Both the position numbers and the translations under genes were made by a program. Shown one piece after another: positions 27,789 to 36,712 of a stretch of DNA of 64,000 nucleotides. The DNA lies in contig NZ_CP040093.1 of assembly GCF_006016075.1 (NCBI RefSeq), positions 2,645,501 through 2,709,500 on the forward strand. Reading direction: 5' to 3'. This DNA comes from Caloramator sp. E03. Lineage in GTDB: Bacteria > Bacillota > Clostridia > Clostridiales > Caloramatoraceae. Numbering within the stretch: the stretch's first letter is position 1; the number at the start of each line of letters is the position of its first letter. Below the pieces are notes generated by a model that had not been told where the DNA came from, made no database searches, and worked only from the letters and a program-made list of their open reading frames with translations.

Positions 27789-28613
27789 ATGAATTTTGAT
27801 GTAAAAAAAGAAGTACAAAAGTATTATGGTGAAATTGCAGAAAAAGTAAGTAATGGTTTAAAAGGAGGATGCGGTTGTGGATGCGGTACATCATGTTGTG
27901 GGGATATTACTAGTTTATCTGTAAATTACAATGGTGATGAAATTGAAGGATTGCCCAAGGAGGCTATAAATGCATCATTAGGATGTGCCAATCCACTTTT
28001 ATTTGCAAAACTTAAAGAAGGAGAAACTGTTCTTGATCTTGGAAGTGGTGGTGGAATTGATGTATTAATTGCATCAAAGTATGTTGGAAATAGTGGTAAG
28101 GTATATGGACTTGATATGACTGATTCTATGCTAAGGCTTGCAAATGAGAATAGAGAAAAGATGGGAGCATCAAATGTTGAGTTTATAAAAGGATATATTG
28201 AAGATATACCTCTTGATGATGAAACAGTTGATGTTATAATGTCAAACTGTGTAATTAATTTATCTGAGGATAAAGAAAAGGCACTATCAGAAGCCTACAG
28301 AGTGCTAAAAAATGGTGGAAGGCTTGCAATTGCAGATATTGTTACTTTAAAGGATGTACCGGATGAAATAAGAAAGAAGGCAGAGTTATGGGCAGGATGT
28401 ATTGCAGGAACAATTAAGATTGATGAATATAAAGCTATTCTTGAAAAGGTTGGATTCAAAAATATTGAAATTGAACCTGTAAATGTATATACAAAGGAGA
28501 TAATTAAAGGACTTATTGAAAATGATAGTGAACTTTTAAGTGTAATATCGGAGGAAGAGCTGGATTTAGTTGATGCTGCTTTTGCAGGGGCACATATTAA
28601 AGCTGAAAAATAG
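27789..28613 (+). CDS. arsM: Arsenite S-adenosylmethionine methyltransferase
   Basis: Methylates As(III) with SAM to volatile or excreted methylarsenicals. The 274 residues show a cysteine-rich N-terminus (GGCGCGCGTSCCG near residue 30) and the other conserved arsenic-binding cysteines in LGCANP near 62, SNCVIN near 150 and WAGCIAG near 200. The SAM loop is LDLGSGGGID near 83. All positions expected of a functional ArsM are therefore present. The ATG at 27789 is chosen because AGGAGG lies seven bases before it. Between a MarR regulator and an arsN1-like acetyltransferase it forms an organoarsenical-resistance operon without pump or reductase genes. Confidence 0.92.
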   Translation: MNFDVKKEVQKYYGEIAEKVSNGLKGGCGCGCGTSCCGDITSLSVNYNGDEIEGLPKEAINASLGCANPLLFAKLKEGETVLDLGSGGGIDVLIASKYVGNSGKVYGLDMTDSMLRLANENREKMGASNVEFIKGYIEDIPLDDETVDVIMSNCVINLSEDKEKALSEAYRVLKNGGRLAIADIVTLKDVPDEIRKKAELWAGCIAGTIKIDEYKAILEKVGFKNIEIEPVNVYTKEIIKGLIENDSELLSVISEEELDLVDAAFAGAHIKAEK

Positions 28614-28623
28614 GAGTGATATT

Positions 28624-29139
28624 ATGGGTTATTCAACGAGGGAGGCAAAAGTTCAGGATGTACCTGCAATTACAAGAATATATAACCAAGGCATTGAAGA
28701 TAGAGTTGCAACCCTTGAAACAAGATTGAGAACTGAAGATGAAATGAAGGATTGGCTTTTAAATAGAAGTGAAAAGAATAAAGTACTTGTTATTGAAGAT
28801 GAAAACAATAATGTATATGGATGGGCCTCATTAAACATATTTAACTCAAGGTGTTGTTATAGTGGAATTGCAGATATATCAATTTATATTGAAAGGCAAA
28901 TGCGTGGAAAAGGACTTGGAAAGATTTTATTAACTTCTTTAATTAAAACTGCAAAAGAACAGGGGTTTCATAAGATGGTTCTAAGTACATTTAAGTATAA
29001 TGAGGCAGGACAAAGATTATATAAGGCTATGGGCTTTAGAGAAGTAGGGACATATATTAGACAAGGAATGCTCGATGGAAAATGGGTTGATGTTACTATA
29101 ATGGAAAAACATCTTCTGGATGATGTAACATCTAAGTAG
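28624..29139 (+). CDS. arsN1: GNAT acetyltransferase, phosphinothricin/arsinothricin N-acetyltransferase type
   Basis: A 171-residue GNAT enzyme of the PAT/ArsN1 type. The acetyl-CoA motif A is ERQMRGKGLGKILL near residue 95. The family pattern IYNQGIEDRVATLET lies near residue 20, and FREVGTYIRQG near 140. Such enzymes acetylate the amino group of phosphinothricin or its arsenic analogue arsinothricin. The placement 10 bases after arsM favours arsinothricin or a related organoarsenical. The ATG follows TAGGAGTG. The substrate is inferred from family and context and is not shown by sequence alone. Confidence 0.8.
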   Translation: MGYSTREAKVQDVPAITRIYNQGIEDRVATLETRLRTEDEMKDWLLNRSEKNKVLVIEDENNNVYGWASLNIFNSRCCYSGIADISIYIERQMRGKGLGKILLTSLIKTAKEQGFHKMVLSTFKYNEAGQRLYKAMGFREVGTYIRQGMLDGKWVDVTIMEKHLLDDVTSK

Positions 29140-29201
29140 ACGAAATAAATCTTTGTATGAAGAGTAATGATTTTTTTAGAAACATTTAAGATTCATTAAA
29201 A

Positions 29202-29243
29202 AATCCTAGTAAGGCAAAAGAAGCTTTACTAGGATTAATTTTT
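29202..29243. terminator. Bidirectional terminator between arsN1 and MocR gene
   Basis: AATCCTAGTAA and TTACTAGGATT form a perfect stem with T-rich downstream and A-rich upstream flanks, serving the two convergent genes. Confidence 0.85.
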
Positions 29244-29281
29244 TCTTATCTTTAATTTCTATTTGAAACTTAATCTTTATC

Positions 29282-30631
29282 TTAAAATCTAAAATATTTC
29301 TCAAGTTTGTTAATTATTATATTAAACCCCTTATCAATATCTTCACAATTTACACTTGCAATACTTAATCTGATTCCTTTTTTATAAAATGAATCATCTA
29401 AAAAAAATCTTTTTCCTGAAGACACAAGAACCTTTTCTGCTTTTAATTCTTCTACAAATTTATTTTCATCTATATAATCATCAAAAAGTATATATGAGTA
29501 AAAACCTGATTTACCACCAATACATTTTATTCCTAAATTTCTAACTCTTTGAAAATTCAAACTAAGTTTATTTTGCTTTTCTTTTAATTCTTTAGTCATA
29601 TAATCTACATGCTTTTTTAGAATATTACTTCTTATATATATTTCCAAAGTAGCTTGTGATATCAAAGAAGCAGAAAAATAGGAATAATAGTAAGAAACAG
29701 TTCTATACTCCTCCAGAATCTTTAATATATGTGTAGGTGCAACAATTAATCCAATCCTAAGCCATGGCAGTATTTTAGAAAAACTTTTTAAATAAAAGTG
29801 GCGTTCATGATTTGAATAGCTATAAATTGGATCATACTTGCTGTCAGATGAAATATCGGCAAAGTAATCATCTTCAACTATATATACATCATATTTATCA
29901 GCAAGTTTTGCAATAGCTTTCCTTTGATTTTTGCTGTAATATGTACCTAAAGGACTATGATTGTGTGGTACAGTATAAAAAAATTTAATTTTTTCGTTTT
30001 TAAAAAGGAATTCTAATCTATCTAAATCAATTCCCTGTTCATCTCTTTCTATTCCTATTATCTTTGCTCCGTAATATTTTAAAAAATTTATAAAATAACT
30101 ATAAGTAGGCTGTTCTATCAGAATTATATCTTTTCCATTTGGGAATGTTATTTGGGTTAGTATACTCAATGCCTGCTGGATTCCTAAATTTATAAATATA
30201 TTATTTGGAGACGTAAAAACTTGAAAGTTTGAAAGATATTTAGGTAATATTTGGCGCAAAGACTCAACTCCATATACGTTACTGCTTAATGAATTATCCT
30301 TGTATATATCAACAGCTCTATCAAGACAATGCTTAAGATCAGGAGTGTTCATATTCCCTACAATTGGATTACCTGTATGAAAGTTTATATATTCAGATTG
30401 CTTTTGGGTATTATTAATTAATTTTTCAACTATATAATAACCGCTCTGAGGGATTGAATATATTATGTGATTGTTTTTTAAAGTCTCATAAGCTTTAACA
30501 ACAGTATTTTTTGAACAATTATATTTTTTACTTAAATTTCTAATAGAAGGAAGTCTTTTACCTGGTTTATATAATCCATTGTTTATATCTTCTTCTATAG
30601 CTTTTACGATATCATCATATAATTTGCTCAT
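29282..30631 (-). CDS. MocR/PdxR-type GntR regulator with aminotransferase domain
   Basis: A 449-residue MocR-family regulator. The N-terminal GntR winged helix (residues ~1-70, GKRLPSIRNLSKKYNCSKNT) binds DNA. The remainder is a fold-type I aminotransferase-like domain with VPHNHSPLG near 220 and a PLP lysine in LKSFSKILPWLR near 280. These proteins use PLP as effector and often control vitamin B6, GABA or amino-acid genes. The target here is unknown, and no PLP-related gene is adjacent. The ATG follows AGGAGG. Confidence 0.88.
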   Translation of the reverse strand: MSKLYDDIVKAIEEDINNGLYKPGKRLPSIRNLSKKYNCSKNTVVKAYETLKNNHIIYSIPQSGYYIVEKLINNTQKQSEYINFHTGNPIVGNMNTPDLKHCLDRAVDIYKDNSLSSNVYGVESLRQILPKYLSNFQVFTSPNNIFINLGIQQALSILTQITFPNGKDIILIEQPTYSYFINFLKYYGAKIIGIERDEQGIDLDRLEFLFKNEKIKFFYTVPHNHSPLGTYYSKNQRKAIAKLADKYDVYIVEDDYFADISSDSKYDPIYSYSNHERHFYLKSFSKILPWLRIGLIVAPTHILKILEEYRTVSYYYSYFSASLISQATLEIYIRSNILKKHVDYMTKELKEKQNKLSLNFQRVRNLGIKCIGGKSGFYSYILFDDYIDENKFVEELKAEKVLVSSGKRFFLDDSFYKKGIRLSIASVNCEDIDKGFNIIINKLEKYFRF

Positions 30632-30839
30632 TTTATCCTCCTATTATATGCTTGATTATAGTACAATTATATTAATAAAAAATTAATTGTTCTATAACTA
30701 TAAATTATGTTGAATAAGTAAATAAAGAATTGAAAAAACTTTGTTAAATCGGAGATATCTATGTAATATTTATTATACAATAAATTACATGTTTTCTTGA
30801 ACTTATTATAAATTTTGATTTTTTGGATATTCAACAGAA

Positions 30840-30905
30840 GTGCTTCTGCTCTTTAACCTAATCAGCCACAGAAGTTGCCACTCCTATAAGTGGGAGCAGT
30901 TTACT
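30840..30905. repeat. IS200/IS605-type terminal hairpin remnant
   Basis: CCACT-CCTAT-AAGTGG forms a small hairpin, with the core TATAAGTGGG at 30885-30894 identical to copies at 20533 and 32661. It lies directly before a scrap of a PTS EIIA gene, as if an element inserted and then decayed there. The upstream part of this 467-base intergenic region (30632-30840) shows nothing else. Confidence 0.45.
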
Positions 30906-30918
30906 ATTTCAATAAATA

Positions 30919-31023
30919 ATGAAGTTATTGCTTGTACATGCAGAGGATCATCTTATGGATGCCATATTGGCGAAAGATTTATCTAAAGAAATGATAAGCC
31001 TTTATAAATTAAACAGAGCTTAG
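30919..31023 (+). pseudogene. C-terminal remnant of PTS lactose/cellobiose EIIA
   Basis: A 34-codon frame ending at TAG 31021 reads LLLVHAEDHLMDAILAKDL followed by SKEMISLYKL. This is the C-terminal signature of lactose/cellobiose-specific PTS enzyme IIA (HAQDHLM-type helix). The rest of the gene, including the phosphorylated histidine, is missing. A phospho-glycosidase gene next door fits a former PTS sugar locus. Confidence 0.7.
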
Positions 31024-31030
31024 CAGATAT

Positions 31031-31072
31031 TATACAAAACAGCTCCTCTTTTTTAGGGAGCTGTTTTGTATA
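31031..31072. terminator. Bidirectional terminator between EIIA remnant and GH4 gene
   Basis: TATACAAAACAGCTCC and GGAGCTGTTTTGTATA form a perfect 16-base stem around a T-rich loop. On the - strand it closes the glycosidase gene. Confidence 0.85.
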
Positions 31073-31098
31073 AACTACTACTAGCTAAGAGGTATGGA

Positions 31099-32508
31099 TT
31101 ATTTTATTTCCCCTTTTTCTATCTTAGAAATTACATCTTTAAATTGAGGTAGATATTTCTTGTGTGCTACAAGCATTTCATTTAATAATTGCCTTGCTAT
31201 TTTTCCACTTGGTATTAATGGATTAATTGTGAATGCATGTAGAGCTGTACCATAATTTCCTGTAACAGCGGCTTCGATTGTAGTAAGTTCCATAGCTTTC
31301 ATAATTTGTAACATTCCTCTGGCTGCTGGTTTAAATTCACCCCAGACAATTGGCTGAGGACCAGCTGCTGTAATAATAGAGGACACTTCTACCACAACAT
31401 CATCTGGCAAATCCTTTATAGCACCATTATTTTTTGTGCTTACAACCATATTAACTCTCTTATCATTGTAAATTGAATTGATTACTTCACAGGCAGCATC
31501 ACTATAATATGCTCCTCCACGTTTCATTAATTGTTCTGGTTTATAATCAAGGTTAGGATCTTTATATAATTCAAAAAGCTCAGCTTCTGTACGCTTAACA
31601 ACCTCAGCTCTTGTGTTATTATTTTTATAATCTTCAAGTTCTTCTTGAAGCATATCATCTGTAATATAATAATAACGATGATAAGAACATGGTAAAATTC
31701 CTAAATCTCTTATCTGTTGGGATAAAAATGCAATGTTTTTAATATTTGCAACACCTAATTTTTCTTCTCTTTCTTTTTTTTCTTTCAAATATTCTGGCTT
31801 GTAAATTTGCATAAAATCCTTTTCTTCCCCGTAAAGCTTTTCAATACATTCCATTGTTAATTCATTACCATATTTATCCCAAACTCTATGCCAGTGAAAA
31901 TGATTTAAACCTGCAAACTTAAAATATAGATCCTCTTCATTTCTTTCTAATGCAGATGCAGCAAGTTTTCTAGCGGATATAGGAACATTACATAAACCAA
32001 CAACTTTATCCCATTTTCCATATCTCATTACAGCTTCTGTAATCATACCAGAAGGATTTGTAAAGTTTATAAGCCAGGCTTGAGGACATAGTTCCTTCAT
32101 ATCTTCAACAATTTCAAGTATAACTGGAACAGTTCTAAATGCTTTTAATATTCCACCAGCACCATTAGTTTCTTGTCCAATTATTCCATGACTTAATGGA
32201 ATTCTTTCATCTTTTATGCGAGCATCAATCTGTCCAACGCGAAACTGAGTAGAAACGAAATCAGCGTCCTTTAATGCTTCTCTTCTATCTAAAGTTAGGT
32301 GAACTTTCCAATCAAGCCCAGCAGCTTTAACCATCCTTTGAGCCATAGATCCTACTATATTTAATTTTTCTTTACCTTCTTCTATATCTACAAGCCAGAT
32401 TTCACCTATCGGCAATTCATTTTTCCTTTTTATGTAGCCCTCAATAAGTTCCGGAGTATAACTGGATCCCCCTCCAATAGTAACTATTTTTAGTTTATCC
32501 TTTTTCAT
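31099..32508 (-). CDS. 6-phospho-glucosidase, glycoside hydrolase family 4
   Basis: A 469-residue GH4 enzyme, which hydrolyses phosphorylated disaccharides by an NAD+- and Mn2+-dependent redox mechanism in the cytosol. The NAD loop IGGGSSYTPELIEG starts near residue 11. FTNPSGMITEAV lies near 150, the metal-binding cysteine in LCNVPIS near 173, and the metal histidine in GLNHFHWHRV near 200. It most resembles 6-phospho-beta-glucosidases (CelF/LicH/BglT group), but alpha specificity is not excluded. A PTS EIIA remnant follows it, suggesting a lost PTS. The ATG follows GGGAGTG. Confidence 0.88.
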   Translation of the reverse strand: MKKDKLKIVTIGGGSSYTPELIEGYIKRKNELPIGEIWLVDIEEGKEKLNIVGSMAQRMVKAAGLDWKVHLTLDRREALKDADFVSTQFRVGQIDARIKDERIPLSHGIIGQETNGAGGILKAFRTVPVILEIVEDMKELCPQAWLINFTNPSGMITEAVMRYGKWDKVVGLCNVPISARKLAASALERNEEDLYFKFAGLNHFHWHRVWDKYGNELTMECIEKLYGEEKDFMQIYKPEYLKEKKEREEKLGVANIKNIAFLSQQIRDLGILPCSYHRYYYITDDMLQEELEDYKNNNTRAEVVKRTEAELFELYKDPNLDYKPEQLMKRGGAYYSDAACEVINSIYNDKRVNMVVSTKNNGAIKDLPDDVVVEVSSIITAAGPQPIVWGEFKPAARGMLQIMKAMELTTIEAAVTGNYGTALHAFTINPLIPSGKIARQLLNEMLVAHKKYLPQFKDVISKIEKGEIK

Positions 32509-32644
32509 ATCCTACACTCCCCTTTAAAATATTATTTCATTTTTACAAAAATTATCTTATACCCATTCATACTATAAAACAACATTTAATATTAACAACT
32601 GTACCAGTACAATTTTATTGCCTTCTTTAACTAAGGCAGTGATA

Positions 32645-32690
32645 TGAAGGTGTTCACTTTTATAAGTGGGTGATGAATGTTGTTTTATAT
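32645..32690. repeat. IS200/IS605-type terminal hairpin remnant
   Basis: CACTT-TTAT-AAGTG forms a hairpin containing TATAAGTGGG (32661-32670). The following TGATGAATGTTG resembles TGAAGAATGTTG at 20383. The remainder of the 462-base gap between the GH4 gene and the MFS gene holds no ORF apart from the MerR-type promoter at 32863. Confidence 0.45.
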
Positions 32691-32862
32691 ATCCTTTCTG
32701 TAAAAATATAATGAGTATTATAATGAAGGAGTGTAGATAAATAAATGAATTTAAATAATAATCATTTAGTATTCTTATTATATTATCATCTTGTTTTGAT
32801 ACATGTTTTAAACTTTTTAAATAACTTTTTCTGAAAAAAAATGAAAATTAATTTAATACCCC

Positions 32863-32893
32863 TTGACTTAGAGTGGACTTCAGGGTTTATCAT
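32863..32893 (+). promoter_or_regulatory. MerR-type promoter (19-base spacer) upstream of MFS gene
   Basis: TTGACT (32863-32868) and TATCAT (32888-32893) are separated by 19 bases containing an imperfect dyad around GAGTGGACTTCAGGG. The over-long spacer is the hallmark of promoters activated by MerR-family proteins. The arrangement and sequence match the site at 41006. Confidence 0.75.
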
Positions 32894-32970
32894 ATTTCTA
32901 TGTTTAGATGTATCTGATAGAACATACTACAAAAATTAATATAAAAATCAAAAAAGAAAGGAAGTGACTT

Positions 32971-34200
32971 ATGAATAGCTCTAATGTACTATCAATTAAA
33001 TTAAAGTTTCTCTATATTTTTGTATGTGCAGCAATAGCTTGCTTTATGCCATTTCTAACATTTCACTTTCAGCAAAAAGGCTTTAGTTATACACAAATAG
33101 GTATTGCACTTGCCGTTTATTCTATAGTTGGTGTAATTGTACAGCCTATTTGGGGTTTTATTACGGATAAATATTTAAATAAAAGAATCTCATTAATTAT
33201 TACTATGCTTTTGAGCTCTTTAACTATATATATCTTTATTTTTGCTAAAGGTTTCTATTTTATTCTTATAAGTATGATATTAGTATTAATTTTTCAAAGT
33301 TCAGTTATGCCCTTATCAGATGCTTATACCTATGAAATCATAGGACAGCATAAACAAATTCAATATGGAAAAATAAGGCTTATGGGATCCATTGGATATG
33401 GTGTTACAGCGCTATGTATAGGGCAGGCGGTAAAAGTTATTGGTATAAATAGTGCCTTTATTCTTTTTTCAATTGTTATGCTTTTAGGTGCAGCAATGGC
33501 ATTCAGCATAAAATTCAAAGGAAAGAATATACAAGAAAAAATTAATGCAAGCGATATTGCTAATCTTATTAAAGATAAGAAGTTATTAATATTTTATATA
33601 ATGGTTATAATTGTTAACATCTCTTTAGGTTGTAATAATACTTATATTACAATATTGATTCAAAAGACAGGTGGAGATGTTTCAAAACTTGGATTACTTT
33701 GGTTTGTTATGGCAATAAGTGAAACTCCGATTTTATTTTTTGGAAACAGACTATTAAAAAAATTCAATGACTTAAATTTATTTATACTGGCAATTATATT
33801 TTTTGCATTAAGATATTTTTTAGACTCAATAAGCCCATCATATATTTTTGTAATTGCTGTACAAATAATGCATGCATTAACTTTTCCTTTGTTTTTATTA
33901 GCTGCGCTTAATTATTTGAATAGAAAAACTAATCCTAAGATGAAAACCACAGCTACGACAGTGTATTTTGCATCCAGTGGTATTGGAGCATTTGTAGGGA
34001 ATATAGTTGGAGGAATGCTTCTTGAACATATTACTGTATTTACGCTATTTAAGATAATTTCTATTTTTTCTGTACTTTGTTTGGCTTTGGGAGTTAAATT
34101 AAAAAAGATAAACTTATTTGAAGATTATACGCTAATGGCTAATTCTAAAGAAAATAATACAAGTAAATTATATGATGTGAAGGAGGCGATTATAGAGTAA
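32971..34200 (+). CDS. MFS transporter (LacY-like MFS_1 group)
   Basis: A 409-residue major facilitator with about 12 predicted membrane segments. The loop 2-3 motif is GFITDKYLNKR near residue 62 and the N-terminus is FQQKGFSYTQIGIALAVYS. It resembles the LacY/nucleoside-symporter-like subgroup and could carry a sugar, nucleoside or drug; the substrate cannot be read from sequence. It is preceded by a MerR-type promoter, which argues for an inducible exporter or efflux role. The ATG follows AAAGGAAGTGA. Confidence 0.82.
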   Translation: MNSSNVLSIKLKFLYIFVCAAIACFMPFLTFHFQQKGFSYTQIGIALAVYSIVGVIVQPIWGFITDKYLNKRISLIITMLLSSLTIYIFIFAKGFYFILISMILVLIFQSSVMPLSDAYTYEIIGQHKQIQYGKIRLMGSIGYGVTALCIGQAVKVIGINSAFILFSIVMLLGAAMAFSIKFKGKNIQEKINASDIANLIKDKKLLIFYIMVIIVNISLGCNNTYITILIQKTGGDVSKLGLLWFVMAISETPILFFGNRLLKKFNDLNLFILAIIFFALRYFLDSISPSYIFVIAVQIMHALTFPLFLLAALNYLNRKTNPKMKTTATTVYFASSGIGAFVGNIVGGMLLEHITVFTLFKIISIFSVLCLALGVKLKKINLFEDYTLMANSKENNTSKLYDVKEAIIE

Positions 34201-34288
34201 AAAGTTATTATGATGAACATTGTTGTAGTAATATGTTGAGTTTTTTAGTAAATCATATAAATAAATTAGTAGAAAAGAAGGTGTTAAT

Positions 34289-35311
34289 ATGAGCAAAGTA
34301 TATTTTATTAAAAACACACAATCCAATTATGATGAGCTTGGAAAAGATGCCTTGAAGCTTCTTAAAAAAGTAGTATCAGAAACTGGACACCAGTTTGAAA
34401 AGGAGGTACCTATTAAGGTTCATTTTGGTGAAAAGGGAAACAAAACCTTTATACCTGCAAAATGCTATGATGAAGTCATAAATTACCTAAGAGAAAATGG
34501 AGTATCACCATATTATATTGAAACCAATGTGCTATATAGAGGATCAAGAACTACAACGGAGCTTCATATTGAAACAGCAAAAGCTCATGGCTTTACACAG
34601 ATTCCAATAATAATAGCAGATGGAGATATTGGAACAGATTATGATGAAATAGAAATAAACAAAGAATACATTAAAAAATGTAAAATAGGCAGAGGGTATG
34701 GGAGATTTAAACAATTTATTGTTATGAGCCATTTTAAAGGGCACATAGCTGCTGGGTTTGGTGGAGCTATAAAACAGCTTGCTATGGGATTTGCTGCAAG
34801 AGGTGGAAAGCTTGAACAGCATTCAGGAATATCTCCTGTAGTAGATGCAAATAAATGTATATCCTGCGGTATTTGTGTAAAAAAATGCAATTATGGAGCT
34901 ATTCAAATTAAAGATTCTGCAGTAATTGATGGCAATAAATGCATTGGCTGTGCAGGATGTATTGCTGTTTGTCCAAAAGGTGCAATTACAAATACCTGGG
35001 GAGGCTCACATTTTCTTGAGAAACTTTCAGAGTATGCTTATGGAGCATCAAAAGATAAGGATATAATTTATATTACCTTTGTTCACAATATTACAGAGGA
35101 GTGTGACTGCCTTGGTACACACATGAAACCAATTGCAGATAATATTGGTGTTCTTGCAGGAAAAGATCCAGTTGCTTTAGACACAGCATGTTTGGACTTG
35201 GTTCAAAAAAGCAGTGGAAAGAAGCTTTTTGAAAAGGGAAGGCAAGCTCTTATACATGCAGAGAAAATTGGATTAGGAAAAATGGAGTATGAACTTATTC
35301 AGATTAATTAA
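34289..35311 (+). CDS. DUF362 protein with two 4Fe-4S clusters
   Basis: A 340-residue DUF362 protein. The N-terminal and middle parts show the DUF362 core (KVHFGEKGNKTFIP, MSHFKGHIAAGFGGAIKQLAMG). A bacterial ferredoxin domain is inserted at ~187-235 with CISCGICVKKCNYGA and CIGCAGCIAVCPKGA, two classical 4Fe-4S motifs. A C-terminal DUF362 segment follows (LGTHMKPIADNIGVLAGKDPVALD). The function of the family is unknown; it is soluble and likely passes electrons. It follows the MFS gene after 88 bases and may be in its operon. A related protein is at 38016. Confidence 0.88.
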   Translation: MSKVYFIKNTQSNYDELGKDALKLLKKVVSETGHQFEKEVPIKVHFGEKGNKTFIPAKCYDEVINYLRENGVSPYYIETNVLYRGSRTTTELHIETAKAHGFTQIPIIIADGDIGTDYDEIEINKEYIKKCKIGRGYGRFKQFIVMSHFKGHIAAGFGGAIKQLAMGFAARGGKLEQHSGISPVVDANKCISCGICVKKCNYGAIQIKDSAVIDGNKCIGCAGCIAVCPKGAITNTWGGSHFLEKLSEYAYGASKDKDIIYITFVHNITEECDCLGTHMKPIADNIGVLAGKDPVALDTACLDLVQKSSGKKLFEKGRQALIHAEKIGLGKMEYELIQIN

Positions 35312-35372
35312 ATGGTATGGCTTATATACAATGAAGGAAGCCTATTGGGGGTAGTCAAAGCGATATAAAAAA

Positions 35373-35456
35373 TATGTACCAACTGTAAAAATTGAAAAAG
35401 GAATTGCTATAATAGGAAGTAATGTGAATTTGGCTGAGCATGATATTGAAAAATGA
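35373..35456 (+). pseudogene. C-terminal scrap, possibly of a flavodoxin gene
   Basis: A frame ending TGA at 35454 reads YVPTVKIEKGIAIIGSNV followed by NLAEHDIEK. It has no start or ribosome site and resembles the tail of a flavodoxin-like protein. It lies in the 178-base gap between the DUF362 gene and the aldo/keto reductase. Confidence 0.35.
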
Positions 35457-35489
35457 TTAAAATATATAGATAATTAAGGGGGAGATAAA

Positions 35490-36452
35490 ATGGAATATAC
35501 AAAACTTGGGAATTCTGATCTTGTTGTTTCACGTATTTGTGTAGGATGCATGAGCTTTGGTGATACGGCAAGTAATTTTCATGCATGGACACTTAATGCC
35601 GATGAGAGTGAAGAGGTTATAAAGTATGCTCTTGAGCTTGGTATTAATTTCTTTGATACTGCAAATGTTTATTCTGCTGGAACTAGTGAAGAGTTTCTTG
35701 GCCGTGCAATTAAAAACAATGTTGCTCGTGATAAGGTAGTTATAGCGACTAAGGTTTATTTTAATGAAGGTAAGCTTTCAAGACAAGCGATACTACGTGA
35801 GATTGACGGCTCATTAAAACGACTTGGAACAGATTATGTTGACCTTTACATTATTCACCGTTTTGATTATGGTACCCCAATAGAGGAAACGATGGAGGCT
35901 CTTGACAGCCTTGTCAAGGCAGGAAAGGTGAGAGCCCTTGGAGCATCTGCAATGTATGGCTACCAGTTCTACAATATGCAGCTTGCTGCTGAGAGAAATG
36001 GATGGACAAAGTTTGTTTCAATGCAGAATCACTACAATCTGATTTACCGCGAGGATGAACGTGAACTTATTCCAATCTGTAAGCAGCAAAATGTTGCTCT
36101 TACTCCCTATAGTCCTCTTGTAGCAGGGAGGCTTTCACGCCTTGAATGGAAGGCTGATACAAAACGCAGTCAGACTGATAAAACTGCAATGTCTAAGTAT
36201 GACAGCACACAGGAGAGTGATTATAAAATTGTGCTTCGTGTAAACGAACTTGCACAAAAATATGGCGCTACAATGACGCAGATTGCTCTTGCATGGCAGT
36301 TTGCAAAAGGAGTTACAGCCCCAATTATAGGTGCTACAAAGGCAAAATATTTTGATGATGCTGTAGGTTCTTTAAATATAAAGCTTACTGATGATGATAT
36401 TGCATATCTTGAGGAGCTATATGTTCCGCATAAAATTGTTGGTGCGCTTTGA
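35490..36452 (+). CDS. Aldo/keto reductase (YhdN/Tas-like)
   Basis: A 320-residue aldo/keto reductase without iron-sulfur tail. The catalytic tetrad is visible in INFFDTANVYS (Asp, Tyr near 52-57), ATKVYFNEG (Lys near 85) and LYIIHRFDYG (His near 125). NADPH-binding residues fall in the C-terminal PIIGATKAKYFDDAVGSL. GC content and codon use are higher than in the flanking genes (for example CGT/CGC arginine), which suggests a different recent history. The substrate is unknown. RBS AAGGGGGAG precedes the ATG, and a terminator follows. Confidence 0.9.
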   Translation: MEYTKLGNSDLVVSRICVGCMSFGDTASNFHAWTLNADESEEVIKYALELGINFFDTANVYSAGTSEEFLGRAIKNNVARDKVVIATKVYFNEGKLSRQAILREIDGSLKRLGTDYVDLYIIHRFDYGTPIEETMEALDSLVKAGKVRALGASAMYGYQFYNMQLAAERNGWTKFVSMQNHYNLIYREDERELIPICKQQNVALTPYSPLVAGRLSRLEWKADTKRSQTDKTAMSKYDSTQESDYKIVLRVNELAQKYGATMTQIALAWQFAKGVTAPIIGATKAKYFDDAVGSLNIKLTDDDIAYLEELYVPHKIVGAL

Positions 36453-36496
36453 TAATTAAAAAAAAGTTTTAGATAGGGAATTTTATTTTACAAGCT

Positions 36497-36527
36497 CCTA
36501 TCACTTTTAAGTGATAGGGGTATTTTT
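36497..36527 (+). terminator. Terminator after aldo/keto reductase
   Basis: CCTATCAC and GTGATAGG pair around TTTTAA, followed by GGTATTTTTAT. Confidence 0.82.
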
Positions 36528-36712
36528 ATATGGTTTTATTTATAAGTGCATTAGAGGAAATAATATTTTTTCTGATATGAATAAAGTAATATAAAAGCTA
36601 GAGTCAATTCACTAATTATGATATACTCTAAATCATAAAGAGTTTTATATTTACTTATCATTACACTTAAAAATATTGTACTAATAGATAGATTTAATCA
36701 GGAGGATACATT

